Of a stretch of 64,000 nucleotides of DNA, positions 1 through 8,761 are shown piece by piece (the stretch's first letter is position 1; the number at the start of each line of letters is the position of its first letter). Both the position numbers and the translations under genes were made by a program. This DNA comes from UBA4466 sp963925035. GTDB taxonomy: Bacteria; Bacteroidota; Bacteroidia; Flavobacteriales_D; Crocinitomicaceae. The notes below the pieces were generated by a model. The model was not told the origin of the DNA and ran no database searches. It saw nothing but the letters and a program-made list of their open reading frames with translations. The stretch covers positions 46,405-110,404 of the forward strand of contig CAWUSK010000017.1 of the NCBI GenBank assembly GCA_963925035.1, in the 5' to 3' direction.

Positions 1-73
1 TTATTTGATGATTTTGAAATTATGCACTTGACCATCTACTTTACAAGTTAAGAAATAAAATACGGTTAACTCA

Positions 74-436
74 CTACTTCACATAATCTTGCTTATGAAC
101 CAACATATATCGGTCATCATCTAATTTCAAATACCCTTGGTCGTAACAAAAGATGTAAGTAGATCCTGTTTTTGTTGAATACATATTCGTGTAATAGTGA
201 AAATTAAATCCTTCTTCGGCTAGCGTAATTCCATCAACAGTCATTTTTCCTTTTGGATTTAATTGACTTAAAATTCGTCTGTTTTTTCGCAAAATATTAT
301 TTATTCTTCGCATATAACTCGTTGCATCTTCATTCAAACGATTGTTAAATGTATTGCGGCAATAATCAGAACAAAATTTTTGATCTTTTCTTCCAGACAA
401 CTTCAAATTGCATTCTTGACAATTCCGTGTTTTCAT
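74..436 (-). CDS. Small zinc-ribbon protein of unknown function
   Basis: A 120-residue protein read from the ATG at 436; a TTG five codons upstream is a weaker start. The N-terminus has two cysteine pairs, CQEC and CSDYC, arranged as a treble-clef or zinc-ribbon knuckle. A basic helical stretch with NNILRKNRR follows, then a C-terminal part rich in aromatic residues. I recognise this as a small protein common in Flavobacteriales and related Bacteroidota that has no assigned function. The zinc knuckle plus basic helix would fit nucleic-acid binding, but that is inference. It is divergent from the Bat operon and separated from it by about 100 bp, so the two probably have separate promoters. Confidence 0.75.
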   Translation of the reverse strand: MKTRNCQECNLKLSGRKDQKFCSDYCRNTFNNRLNEDATSYMRRINNILRKNRRILSQLNPKGKMTVDGITLAEEGFNFHYYTNMYSTKTGSTYIFCYDQGYLKLDDDRYMLVHKQDYVK

Positions 437-537
437 CCTCTTTAACTTCAATTATTAGCAAATCAATGTTAACAATAATTAACAGCAAAATCAAGCGCAA
501 CAGTGCTTATCTTTAGAACTTTGTATGTTACATTATC

Positions 538-1566
538 ATGATTATGCCAGAAAACTTAAATAACCCTATTAATCCTGCGGAAGCGTTAAGGATTGTAAGT
601 GAAAAAATTAAACAAGAATCAATTATCATTTCAATGCTTCGTGAAGAAGTAGCGAAAGTAATTGTAGGTCAAGCCTATATGATGGACAGATTGTTAATTG
701 CCTTACTCGCAGATGGGCACGTTTTACTGGAAGGTGTTCCTGGTTTAGCCAAAACACTTGCGATAAAAACACTTGCAGATGCAATTGATGTTGAATTTAG
801 TCGAATTCAATTTACACCTGATTTGTTGCCTGCCGATGTAACTGGAACATTAATTTACAGTCAGAAAACTGAAAGCTTTAGCGTTCGAAAAGGACCAATA
901 TTTTCAAATTTCGTTTTGGCGGATGAGATAAATAGAGCTCCAGCGAAAGTGCAAAGTGCTTTACTTGAAGCGATGCAGGAGCGGCAAATCACCATTGGTG
1001 ATGAAACGTATCCGTTGCCTAAACCATTTTTAGTTCTGGCAACACAAAACCCAATTGAACAAGAAGGAACATATCCTTTGCCTGAAGCGCAGGTCGATCG
1101 CTTTATGTTGAAAGTATTTTTGGGTTATCCTACAAAAGAAGAAGAACGCCAAATTATTCGTGCCAATGTGCGACAAGAAGGAATGCCTGTTGCAAAAAAA
1201 GTGATTTCTGTGTCAGATATTGAAAGATGTCGTGACCTAGTTAGCCAAGTATATTTGGATGAAAAAATCGAACAATATATCGTTGATATCGTGTACGCAA
1301 CGCGTGAGCCTCAAAATTACGGATTAGGTTTTCTTGAACCACTGATCAGTTTTGGATGTTCTCCAAGAGCAAGTATCAATTTAGCAAAAGCAGCAAAAGC
1401 CTACGCATTTTTAAATGGTAGAGCGTTTGTAATTCCTGAAGATATTCGTGCTATTGCGCCAGATGTTATGCGTCACAGAATGGGATTAACATACGAAGCA
1501 GAAGCGGAAAACGTAACTGCTTCAGATATCATCACCAAAGTACTGAACAAAGTAGAAGTGCCTTAA
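538..1566 (+). CDS. moxR: MoxR-family AAA+ ATPase, first gene of the Bat operon
   Basis: A 342-residue AAA+ ATPase. Walker A is GVPGLAKT near residue 66 and Walker B is VLADEINRAP near residue 130, followed by sensor residues in LATQNPIEQEG, all typical of the MoxR family. MoxR ATPases act as chaperones that remodel or insert cofactors into partner proteins carrying von Willebrand A (VWA) domains. The next genes encode a DUF58 protein and two VWA proteins, which is the standard partnership. The ATG at 544 is an alternative start two codons downstream. It opens a set of eight co-directional, tightly packed genes matching the Bacteroides aerotolerance locus. Confidence 0.95.
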   Translation: MIMPENLNNPINPAEALRIVSEKIKQESIIISMLREEVAKVIVGQAYMMDRLLIALLADGHVLLEGVPGLAKTLAIKTLADAIDVEFSRIQFTPDLLPADVTGTLIYSQKTESFSVRKGPIFSNFVLADEINRAPAKVQSALLEAMQERQITIGDETYPLPKPFLVLATQNPIEQEGTYPLPEAQVDRFMLKVFLGYPTKEEERQIIRANVRQEGMPVAKKVISVSDIERCRDLVSQVYLDEKIEQYIVDIVYATREPQNYGLGFLEPLISFGCSPRASINLAKAAKAYAFLNGRAFVIPEDIRAIAPDVMRHRMGLTYEAEAENVTASDIITKVLNKVEVP

Positions 1567-1572
1567 AACTGA

Positions 1573-2439
1573 ATGGAAACCAAGGAACTCATAAAAAAAA
1601 TTCAGCGCTTGGAAATCAAAACCAAGGGCCTCACCAAGCATATTTTCTCTGGCGAGTATCACTCTGCCTTCAAGGGGCGTGGTATGACATTTAGTGAAGT
1701 TCGAAATTATCAGTTTGGAGACGAAGTCCGAACCATAGATTGGAATGTAACAGCGCGATTTAATGATCCTTATGTTAAAGTTTTTGACGAAGAACGAGAG
1801 TTATCCGTAATGTTAATAATTGATATTTCCGGATCTGAAAACTTTGGGTCAACCGAAAAAACAAAAAAGGATTTAGCACTTGAATTAGCAGCAATTCTTT
1901 CTTTTTCAGCAATAAGTAACAACGACAAAGTTGGAGCAATTTTTGTTTCTGATAAAATGGAGAAGTACATTGCTCCTGGTAAAGGTAAAAAGCACGCGTT
2001 GATCATTTTGAGAGAACTGATCGAGTATAAACCAACAAGTGTTGGAACGAATATCAGCGAAGGATTGAAATTCTTTCGAAATACACAGAAAAAAAGATGT
2101 GTTGCTTTTGTTTTAAGTGACTTTATGGATTCTAACAATTTCATGGAAGCACTAAAAGTTGCTCGTAGAAAACATGACATAGTAGCTTTGCGTTTAGTCG
2201 ATGATGCAGAAAAAAATCTTCCTGTAATGGGGATCATTCAATTGTTTAATGCAGAAACTGGTCAGACGACTTGGGTAAATTCAAGCAGCACTAAAGCGCA
2301 AGATTTGCACAAAAAGAACTTTGAAGATTTTGAAGAGCAACTCAATAAAGAATTTAAAAAATCTGGGATTGATTGTGCGACCATTTCTACAGAAGAAGAT
2401 TTCATAAAACCGCTAGTAAAACTTTTTCAAAACAGATGA
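1573..2439 (+). CDS. DUF58 domain protein of the Bat locus
   Basis: A 288-residue protein with the DUF58 signature GDEVRTIDWNVTARF near residues 50-65, preceded by the conserved KGRGMTFSEVR segment. A VWA-like fold follows, with IIDISGSE supplying the metal-site residues. DUF58 proteins almost always sit directly after moxR and are presumed targets of that ATPase. The gene starts 6 bp after the moxR stop, and its TGA overlaps the ATG of the next gene (ATGA), so translation is probably coupled. It has no signal peptide and is likely cytoplasmic or at the inner membrane face. Confidence 0.93.
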   Translation: METKELIKKIQRLEIKTKGLTKHIFSGEYHSAFKGRGMTFSEVRNYQFGDEVRTIDWNVTARFNDPYVKVFDEERELSVMLIIDISGSENFGSTEKTKKDLALELAAILSFSAISNNDKVGAIFVSDKMEKYIAPGKGKKHALIILRELIEYKPTSVGTNISEGLKFFRNTQKKRCVAFVLSDFMDSNNFMEALKVARRKHDIVALRLVDDAEKNLPVMGIIQLFNAETGQTTWVNSSSTKAQDLHKKNFEDFEEQLNKEFKKSGIDCATISTEEDFIKPLVKLFQNR

Positions 2440-3392
2440 TCAAACAACTCATATATTCGTGTTGCATGCTCATTTCTTTTGTGGGATTTGGACAAACGTT
2501 AAATGCAACAATTTCTGAATCTGTTTTATACATCGGACAGCCAGTTACAATCACTTATAGTGTGAATACCGAGAAAAAAGACTCTCTTATTTTCGTTCCA
2601 CATAAAGAATCCATCAAAGCAAGAATTTTAAGTAAAACAGGAACGTTAACGACTGAAGGCGCAGATTTTGAAATAACGGATGAATTTATTGACACCTTCG
2701 TTATTGATGGAAAAAGAAAACATTGGGTCGGACAATACGTCGTTACAGCATGGGACAGTGGAATGTATATTATACCTGGACCAACGATTCTCATCAACGA
2801 TTCAGTTTATCAATTTCAAGATTTAACCATTGCTTGCATGCTTGTTGATCCAATCGACGGAGTTGACTTGTATGACATAAAAGAGAATTTTGCTGAGATT
2901 CCTCCTAAAGCATTTTCACTTGTTGATTTTTTGAAATCAAATTGGTGGTGGATTGCACTTATCATTGTTGGAATTATAGCTTTCATCATCTTAAAAAGAA
3001 GAAATAAGGAAGATACCGAGGAGAGAGAAAAACCACTTTCATTGCGGCAACGAACATTGTTCGCCATCGACGCTTTGGAGAAAGCAAAACTGTGGGAGAA
3101 AGGTTTACTTAAAGAACATTTCGTAGAACTTTCTATGATTTTGAGAATGTATCTAACGAGTCGGTATGAAATTTCTTTACTCGAAAAAACGACCTATGAA
3201 ACGAGATTACTTCTCACACAAAAAGGGCTGAATGAGGAAACCGTACAGGTGATTGCCCGTATTTTATCAGAATCTGACATGGTAAAGTTTGCTAAATCAG
3301 AACCTGATACAATTTCAATACTTCGTGTATCGACGTTGGCACGCCAGATTGTAGCAGAAACTAGCCCTTTAGAATTTGACAATGTTGAATAA
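2436..3392 (+). CDS. Membrane protein of the Bat locus, between DUF58 and batA
   Basis: A 318-residue protein whose ATG overlaps the DUF58 stop as ATGA; an upstream in-frame extension lies inside the previous gene and is rejected. The N-terminus is a signal sequence ending near GFGQT. An extracytoplasmic part of about 150 residues follows, resembling the BatD-type beta domains (TLNATISESVLYIGQPVTITY). One transmembrane helix lies near residues 170-190 (WWWIALIIVGIIAFIIL), and the C-terminal domain is cytoplasmic, about 120 residues and helical. This gene is regularly present at this position in Flavobacteriales Bat loci. Its separate function is unknown; by context it belongs to the MoxR-Bat envelope complex. 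Confidence 0.85.
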   Translation: MIKQLIYSCCMLISFVGFGQTLNATISESVLYIGQPVTITYSVNTEKKDSLIFVPHKESIKARILSKTGTLTTEGADFEITDEFIDTFVIDGKRKHWVGQYVVTAWDSGMYIIPGPTILINDSVYQFQDLTIACMLVDPIDGVDLYDIKENFAEIPPKAFSLVDFLKSNWWWIALIIVGIIAFIILKRRNKEDTEEREKPLSLRQRTLFAIDALEKAKLWEKGLLKEHFVELSMILRMYLTSRYEISLLEKTTYETRLLLTQKGLNEETVQVIARILSESDMVKFAKSEPDTISILRVSTLARQIVAETSPLEFDNVE

Positions 3393-4413
3393 CTGGAACA
3401 TACGTTTTTGGGAATATGAATTCTTCTCTCCGCATTGGCTATGGCTATTGTGTGCATTGCCTATTGCCTTTATTCTGCCTTATCTGCTCGAAAAAAACAG
3501 AAAAGGAGAGGTGAAATATTCTCGTACAGCAAAAGATCAGTTGGAGATTGGTTCTCGTTGGATTTTCTTTGTGCGACAAGGGTTTATTTTAGCCAATGTT
3601 GCCATACTCACGTTGATTATTTTCGCGCTTGCAAAACCCTTCCATTGGAGTCAATACGATACTTCTAATAAAAATTACAAAGACGGAATTGACATTATTT
3701 TGGCGATGGACGTTTCTCTTTCTATGTTAGCCATGGATTTTACTCCCAATCGTTTAGAAGCTTCCAAAAAAGTAGCGAAAGACTTTATTGACGGAAGAAG
3801 AGGAGATAGAATTGGATTAGTTGTATATGCCGGAGAAGCTTATACTGCTTGTCCAGCTACATTAGATTACCTAGTTCTTAAAAACCAAATTGACGTTATT
3901 AATGGCGATCGAATTGAAGGTGGAACTGCGATTGGAACAGGACTAGGAACTGCAGTTTCTCGTCTTCGTAACGATAGCATCGCTTCAAAAGTGATTATTC
4001 TTTTGACTGACGGAAGTAATAACGTAGGTGAATTAAGTCCTATGATGGCAGCGGAATTGGCCAGAGCAAAAAACATACGCGTCTACACAATTGGTGTAGG
4101 AAGCACTGGAGAAGCAGCATCACCTGTAATAACTCCATTTGGCATACAATACCAAAATATGCCCGTAGAAATTGATGAAATTACCTTGATGAAAATTGCC
4201 GAAATTGCCAACGGCCAATACTTCCGAGCCACAGATGAAAAAAGTTTAAAATCCATATATCAAGAAATTGAAAAACTAGAAAAGCGTAAAATGGAGGACG
4301 AGCATTTCAAATCCGCTCCGCCAGCCAATCCCGAGGCCTTTTTAAACTGGGCATTTGTGTTGATTATTCTTACTTGGGGAACAAAATCTTTAATTTTCAG
4401 ACAAAATGGGTAA
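3382..4413 (+). CDS. batA: BatA, VWA-domain inner-membrane protein
   Basis: A 343-residue protein starting at the ATG at 3382, which lies inside the end of the previous gene; two codons upstream is only a TTG. Two N-terminal transmembrane segments (around residues 15-32 and 55-80) precede a VWA domain with the metal-ion site DVSLSM near residue 111, and a C-terminal helix anchors the protein. In Bacteroides, BatA is an inner-membrane component of the aerotolerance complex. Overlaps on both sides (11 bp upstream, 8 bp downstream) point to a single translationally coupled operon. Confidence 0.93.
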   Translation: MLNNWNIRFWEYEFFSPHWLWLLCALPIAFILPYLLEKNRKGEVKYSRTAKDQLEIGSRWIFFVRQGFILANVAILTLIIFALAKPFHWSQYDTSNKNYKDGIDIILAMDVSLSMLAMDFTPNRLEASKKVAKDFIDGRRGDRIGLVVYAGEAYTACPATLDYLVLKNQIDVINGDRIEGGTAIGTGLGTAVSRLRNDSIASKVIILLTDGSNNVGELSPMMAAELARAKNIRVYTIGVGSTGEAASPVITPFGIQYQNMPVEIDEITLMKIAEIANGQYFRATDEKSLKSIYQEIEKLEKRKMEDEHFKSAPPANPEAFLNWAFVLIILTWGTKSLIFRQNG

Positions 4414-5557
4414 ATCAAACTACATATATCGTCTGAAGTGGATTATCACAAGTGTTATTCTTCTTGAATTGATTTTCTGGATTGCTTATTATTTGATTCT
4501 ACGCGTGTTTACAAGTTCCTTTTCCGGAAATAGCTCAGATCATTTAATGTTTAAACATCCTGAGTCATTGAAGTCACTCCTCTTAATTGCCCCTATTATC
4601 GGGGTTTATCTTTATTCGATTTATAAACACAATCGCCTTTCAAAAAAAATAGGCAATAGCGCGATGAAGTCCCTGTTACAAACTGTTTCTTCATCAAATA
4701 GCTTTATCAAATATTTCTTATTTCGAAACGCAATTGTACTATTAGTTCTGGCATTGGCACAACCTATTTATGGAAAAAAGAAAGTCGCTGGAACAAGTGA
4801 AAGCCTAGAGTTAGTTGTTGCGTTGGATATTTCTAATTCGATGAATTGTCGCGACATTAGCTCTGAAACTTCCAGATTGGAAATTGCAAAACGAGCATTG
4901 GTGCAATTGGTTAATAATCTTCACGGAGAAAAAATTGGCGTTACACTTTTTGCAAATAGCGCGTTTGTTCAGTTACCGCTGACCCGTGATTATTCTGCCG
5001 CTAAATTATTTATTCAAGAAATTGAAACAGGAATGATTAGCAGTCAAGGAACAAACATTGCTGAAGCATTGGAAGTTTCTGCAGATATGTTCTCAAAGGA
5101 AATTACAACAAAAGGAATTGTTTTGGTCACGGATGGCGAAAATCATGAACGTAATCCAGATGAAATTTTAAAGAAAATAAAAGAGACAAAGCTTCAATTG
5201 AGCGTGCTTGGAATTGGCACTACACAAGGGGGATTGATACCAAAAAATCCAAATCGACCAGAATTGGGATATAAATCTAACGCACTCGGGAAAACCATTG
5301 TCAGCAAGCTAAACCCTGCATTTTTAAACTCAATTGCAAAAAAAGGCGATGGTAAAGCTTCTACCAGTTCTGATGAATTTCCGAATCTTTCTGAATTGTT
5401 AACACAAATTAACCAGATGAAGCAAACAAAAATAGATACTTTAGAGTTTGATATCAAACAAGAACGTTATCAGATTCCTTTATTTTTGTCTCTGCTCTTT
5501 TGGATGACTTTTATTTTATGGTCGAGCAATTACCGTGGAATCTTAAAACGACGCTAA
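4406..5557 (+). CDS. batB: BatB, VWA-domain inner-membrane protein
   Basis: A 383-residue paralogue of BatA. It has N-terminal membrane segments, a VWA domain with ALDISNSMNC near residue 140 as the metal-binding DxSxS motif, a GIVLVTDGENHE strand later in the domain, and a final transmembrane helix (PLFLSLLFWMTFILW). The first 8 bp overlap batA. The first roughly 100 residues carry more hydrophobic segments than BatA, so the two paralogues are not redundant in topology. By family knowledge BatB pairs with BatA in the membrane. Confidence 0.93.
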   Translation: MGKSNYIYRLKWIITSVILLELIFWIAYYLILRVFTSSFSGNSSDHLMFKHPESLKSLLLIAPIIGVYLYSIYKHNRLSKKIGNSAMKSLLQTVSSSNSFIKYFLFRNAIVLLVLALAQPIYGKKKVAGTSESLELVVALDISNSMNCRDISSETSRLEIAKRALVQLVNNLHGEKIGVTLFANSAFVQLPLTRDYSAAKLFIQEIETGMISSQGTNIAEALEVSADMFSKEITTKGIVLVTDGENHERNPDEILKKIKETKLQLSVLGIGTTQGGLIPKNPNRPELGYKSNALGKTIVSKLNPAFLNSIAKKGDGKASTSSDEFPNLSELLTQINQMKQTKIDTLEFDIKQERYQIPLFLSLLFWMTFILWSSNYRGILKRR

Positions 5558-5562
5558 AAAAA

Positions 5563-6270
5563 ATGAATAAACTCATACATATCGCATTTGTACTGTTGTG
5601 CTTTTCTGCTTTTGGACAGGATTGGCGTGATTCGTTGACTGTCGCTAGAGAAGCCTACAAAAAGGCTGATTATTCTAAAGCGTTGAAGTATTATGAGTCT
5701 GCTCAAAAGAAGGCTCCAGATAATATTGACTTGTCGGATGAAATGGCTCAATCTGCTTATAAGGCAAGAGAATTTGAAAAGGCAGAGAAAATCTATCAGC
5801 AAAGTGGAAATTCTAAAAAATCTGCGATAAACAAAGCGGATAATTACCACAACTTGGGTAATTCGCGAATGAAGAGTAAAAATTACCAAGGAGCCATTGA
5901 TGCTTACAAAGAGTCGTTGCACTTGAATCCTTATGACAATAATACCCGTTACAATTTATCGGAAGCAATTCGTCAATTGAAAAACGAACAAAAAAAGCAA
6001 CAGAATCAAGAGCAAAATCAGGACAAGCAGAATAAAGACAAGAAAAACGAAGAAAATAAACCGCAACAAGGTCAGCCCAAACAAAACAAGCAGCAAGGGA
6101 AACCAAAAGAAGGTGAAGGAGACTCCAAAGAAAACGGAAAGGGACAACTTCCAAATAAAACAGTTGATAGAATGTTGGACAAATTAATGAAAGACGAAGC
6201 TGAAACTAAGCGAAAAATAAACGCTACTAACGGAAAAAACCAGACACCAAAATCTGGAAAAGATTGGTGA
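5563..6270 (+). CDS. batC: BatC, exported TPR protein with charged Q/K-rich tail
   Basis: A 235-residue protein starting at the ATG at 5563, immediately after batB, which gives a clean signal peptide (LLCFSAFGQ). Two or three tetratricopeptide repeats occupy residues 20-125 (AREAYKKADYSKALKYYES and following). The C-terminal 100 residues are low complexity, dominated by glutamine, lysine and asparagine, ending in a short helical patch. An upstream in-frame start would overlap batB by 58 bp and remove the signal peptide from the N-terminus. It probably acts as a periplasmic scaffold for BatA, BatB and BatD. Confidence 0.9.
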   Translation: MNKLIHIAFVLLCFSAFGQDWRDSLTVAREAYKKADYSKALKYYESAQKKAPDNIDLSDEMAQSAYKAREFEKAEKIYQQSGNSKKSAINKADNYHNLGNSRMKSKNYQGAIDAYKESLHLNPYDNNTRYNLSEAIRQLKNEQKKQQNQEQNQDKQNKDKKNEENKPQQGQPKQNKQQGKPKEGEGDSKENGKGQLPNKTVDRMLDKLMKDEAETKRKINATNGKNQTPKSGKDW

Positions 6271-6274
6271 AACA

Positions 6275-7981
6275 ATGAAACAATTTCTCTCCATATATCT
6301 TGTTTTACTTTCAATTATCACTTGGGGCCAACCTCCTAGTGTGCAATTGAGTGTAGAACCTAAATCTGCAGATGTTGGTGAAATCATTACTATAACTGTG
6401 CGCTCCAATATTCAAGGGGAAGTTGAAGTTGACAATTTACCGAGCTCCTTCGTTCACGGCTATGATGTTATGAATGGAATGGAACAAGAAATGGATTACA
6501 ATACAGGTGAAATCATTACTTACTATTACCTCTCTCAAACAGGTGCTTTTGGTAAAGCTGGGAAATATTCAATTGGCCCTGCTTTTGTCAAAAAAGGAAA
6601 TAAAACATACGCGTCTAAAAAAGTAACAATTCATATTGGAGACAGAACACAAATGAGTTCTGGAACCGTAACGAGCGACCAACTAAAAGATCCAGCTTTC
6701 GGCGTTATTCAAACAAGTAAATCTTTTATTTACGAAGGTGAACCAATATTAGTTTCCGCGAAAGTATATGCAAATTTCAATCCTTCACATTTAGATGGTT
6801 ATCGCGCTTATGAAGTCAATGGAGCCATCGATAAAAATGCAGTTGGCAATCCAAGTAGAATTGTGGTAGAACCAGAACGCTTCAGAAATAAGCAAATGTA
6901 TTCGTTTGAATACGACAAGAATATCATTTTTCCAACAGGAACAGGAACTGTCAAAATCACTCCTTACACGATGAATTTGTACAAAGGACATAAGTCTTTT
7001 ACGTTTACATCAAACCATAAAACAATTACCATTAAGCCCCTTCCAGCAAATCCGCCAAAAGATTTTATCGGCGGTGTTGGAGATTTTAGTGTATCAAGAA
7101 CCGTTGACGCAAAAGAGGTGAAGCAAGGAGATGTTTTTAAGTTAGTTATTACAATTTCTGGGACTGGAAACATTCAAAACATAATTGAACCAACGCCAAA
7201 ATTACCTCAAGGATTTATCGTTTATGGAGATCCTATTATTTCAGAAAACTTCTCTTATTGTTCGCACGGGGCAGAAGGCAAAATGGTGTTCGAATACAAC
7301 ATTCAGGCAAATGTTGCTGGAGAAGTTAAAATTCCTGCAACGAGCATTTCGTATTTTGAATTAAATACAGAAAATTACGTTACAACGAAAACAGGAACAA
7401 CAACATTGAATATTATTGAAGATAAAAATTACAATGTTAACAGTGAAACCCCACAATCAAAATCAAGCAATTCGGAGACTAATGTTCTAAGTGATTTACG
7501 TCCTTCTAAAATAGTAGTGAAAAATAATACGTTTTATGGGACAGGAGTATTTTGGACGACGATAACTTCACCTTTTCTATTTGCATTTCTATTCATCTTC
7601 TTTACTAAACGAAAAGAAGAAAATGCAACAACGACGCAATTCAAACAAGAAATCAAGAAAAAGGAAAACGCGTTGAATGAACAATTGGTTCAGTTGAAGA
7701 TATTGGTCAATTCAGATCAGGACTTACAATTCTTTACTTCAATTGAAACCTCTTTGAAAATAGCATTTGAAATTGACATGAAATTGTCGGAAGATCGATT
7801 GATTAACAAACAGGAAATCTATTCGCACATGGATGAAAAGTATTCTTCTGAATTTAAAACTCAAGTAACTTCGCTCTTCAATGAATGTGAACAATTTCAA
7901 TATGGATTTGGCGCAAAAGCACACAACAAAGAACACTATTTGTCCCAATTAAATAACATTGTGCAACAATTAAAAGTATGA
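6275..7981 (+). CDS. batD: BatD, periplasmic oxygen-tolerance protein
   Basis: A 568-residue protein with a signal peptide (to about residue 19, ITWGQ). Repeated BatD beta domains cover residues 20-380, including KSADVGEIITITV and FIYEGEPILVSAKVY, then one transmembrane helix near residue 425-445 and a cytoplasmic helical tail of about 120 residues. The architecture and length match BatD of Bacteroidota. The gene starts 4 bp after batC and its end overlaps batE by 4 bp (ATGA). Confidence 0.93.
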   Translation: MKQFLSIYLVLLSIITWGQPPSVQLSVEPKSADVGEIITITVRSNIQGEVEVDNLPSSFVHGYDVMNGMEQEMDYNTGEIITYYYLSQTGAFGKAGKYSIGPAFVKKGNKTYASKKVTIHIGDRTQMSSGTVTSDQLKDPAFGVIQTSKSFIYEGEPILVSAKVYANFNPSHLDGYRAYEVNGAIDKNAVGNPSRIVVEPERFRNKQMYSFEYDKNIIFPTGTGTVKITPYTMNLYKGHKSFTFTSNHKTITIKPLPANPPKDFIGGVGDFSVSRTVDAKEVKQGDVFKLVITISGTGNIQNIIEPTPKLPQGFIVYGDPIISENFSYCSHGAEGKMVFEYNIQANVAGEVKIPATSISYFELNTENYVTTKTGTTTLNIIEDKNYNVNSETPQSKSSNSETNVLSDLRPSKIVVKNNTFYGTGVFWTTITSPFLFAFLFIFFTKRKEENATTTQFKQEIKKKENALNEQLVQLKILVNSDQDLQFFTSIETSLKIAFEIDMKLSEDRLINKQEIYSHMDEKYSSEFKTQVTSLFNECEQFQYGFGAKAHNKEHYLSQLNNIVQQLKV

Positions 7982-8724
7982 GTTGGAAATTGACATATCT
8001 CCTATCTCCACTTTTTTTGTTGGTTGTATTGTTCCATACGAATGCACAAAACAATTTCAAAAAGGGTGTTGCCGCATACCATCAAAAAGACTACAGTTTA
8101 GCTGTATCCGAATTTCAAAAAGTACTTACTACAGATGAAAATAATGTTTCGGCATGGTACAATCTCGGCTTATCAAATATTGGTAAAAAAGCATACGGCG
8201 AGGCCATTTTAAATTTTGAAAAAGTATTGAAACATATGCCAAACGACAGTGAATCAGAAGCTAAAATAGAATACTGCTTTGGCGAATTACATCCAGAAAC
8301 TGAATGGACACCACTTTTGAATTCTATCCAATCCAGTTTATATAGTTTACCAAGCAACACATGGGCATTTATTTGCGTTGCTTTGAGCTTTTTATGTGCA
8401 CTCGGAATTGTGCTTTATGTTCGACAAAAAAAACGTTCATTGAAAGTCGCTTTTCTATTTATGAACCTCTTTTTCCTAGGTGGCTTTATTGCTTCAATTG
8501 TGATCTGTATTAATGTGAATAATTACGCGACGAACAGTTCATATGCCGTTGTGACCTTAAAGTCTATCCCAACATTTATTGAAAATTCTCCTTCGCCAAA
8601 AACAACCATTGCAGAAGGAATTCGCGTTGAAGTTATTGAAAAAATGGATGACGATTTCGTGGAAGTAAGAACACTGACGAGAGAAGTTCATGTTGTGCGC
8701 TCGAAAGAACTAAGTTTCATTTAA
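7978..8724 (+). CDS. batE: BatE, TPR protein with two membrane helices and SH3-like tail
   Basis: A 248-residue protein with a signal peptide, two TPR units (residues 25-95, including NVSAWYNLGLSNIGKKAYGE), two transmembrane helices near residues 125-145 and 155-180, and a C-terminal SH3-like segment (IAEGIRVEVIEKMDDDFVEV). This is the usual BatE layout in Flavobacteriales. It is the last gene of the Bat operon; no clear terminator separates it from rlmN 37 bp later, although rlmN has its own promoter-like motif. Confidence 0.9.
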   Translation: MSWKLTYLLSPLFLLVVLFHTNAQNNFKKGVAAYHQKDYSLAVSEFQKVLTTDENNVSAWYNLGLSNIGKKAYGEAILNFEKVLKHMPNDSESEAKIEYCFGELHPETEWTPLLNSIQSSLYSLPSNTWAFICVALSFLCALGIVLYVRQKKRSLKVAFLFMNLFFLGGFIASIVICINVNNYATNSSYAVVTLKSIPTFIENSPSPKTTIAEGIRVEVIEKMDDDFVEVRTLTREVHVVRSKELSFI

Positions 8725-8746
8725 CCACATATCAAATAGATTCCCT

Positions 8747-8754
8747 TACCTTTG
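8747..8754 (+). promoter_or_regulatory. Probable -7 element for rlmN
   Basis: TACCTTTG matches the Bacteroidota -7 consensus TAnnTTTG and ends 7 bp before the rlmN ATG, so the transcript would have almost no leader. I see no clear TTTG at -33. Confidence 0.45.
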
Positions 8755-8761
8755 CAATTCA

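Noticed and set aside
1..81. A 25-codon open stretch on the minus strand ending with TAA at the first base of the window
   Set aside because: Too short, no start codon, and bounded by a stop at 79-81; probably non-coding sequence after the zinc-ribbon gene.
5956..6154. Long hydrophobic open frames antisense to the batC tail
   Set aside because: They mirror the Gln/Lys-rich coding sequence of batC; low-complexity codons read backwards give leucine and phenylalanine runs.
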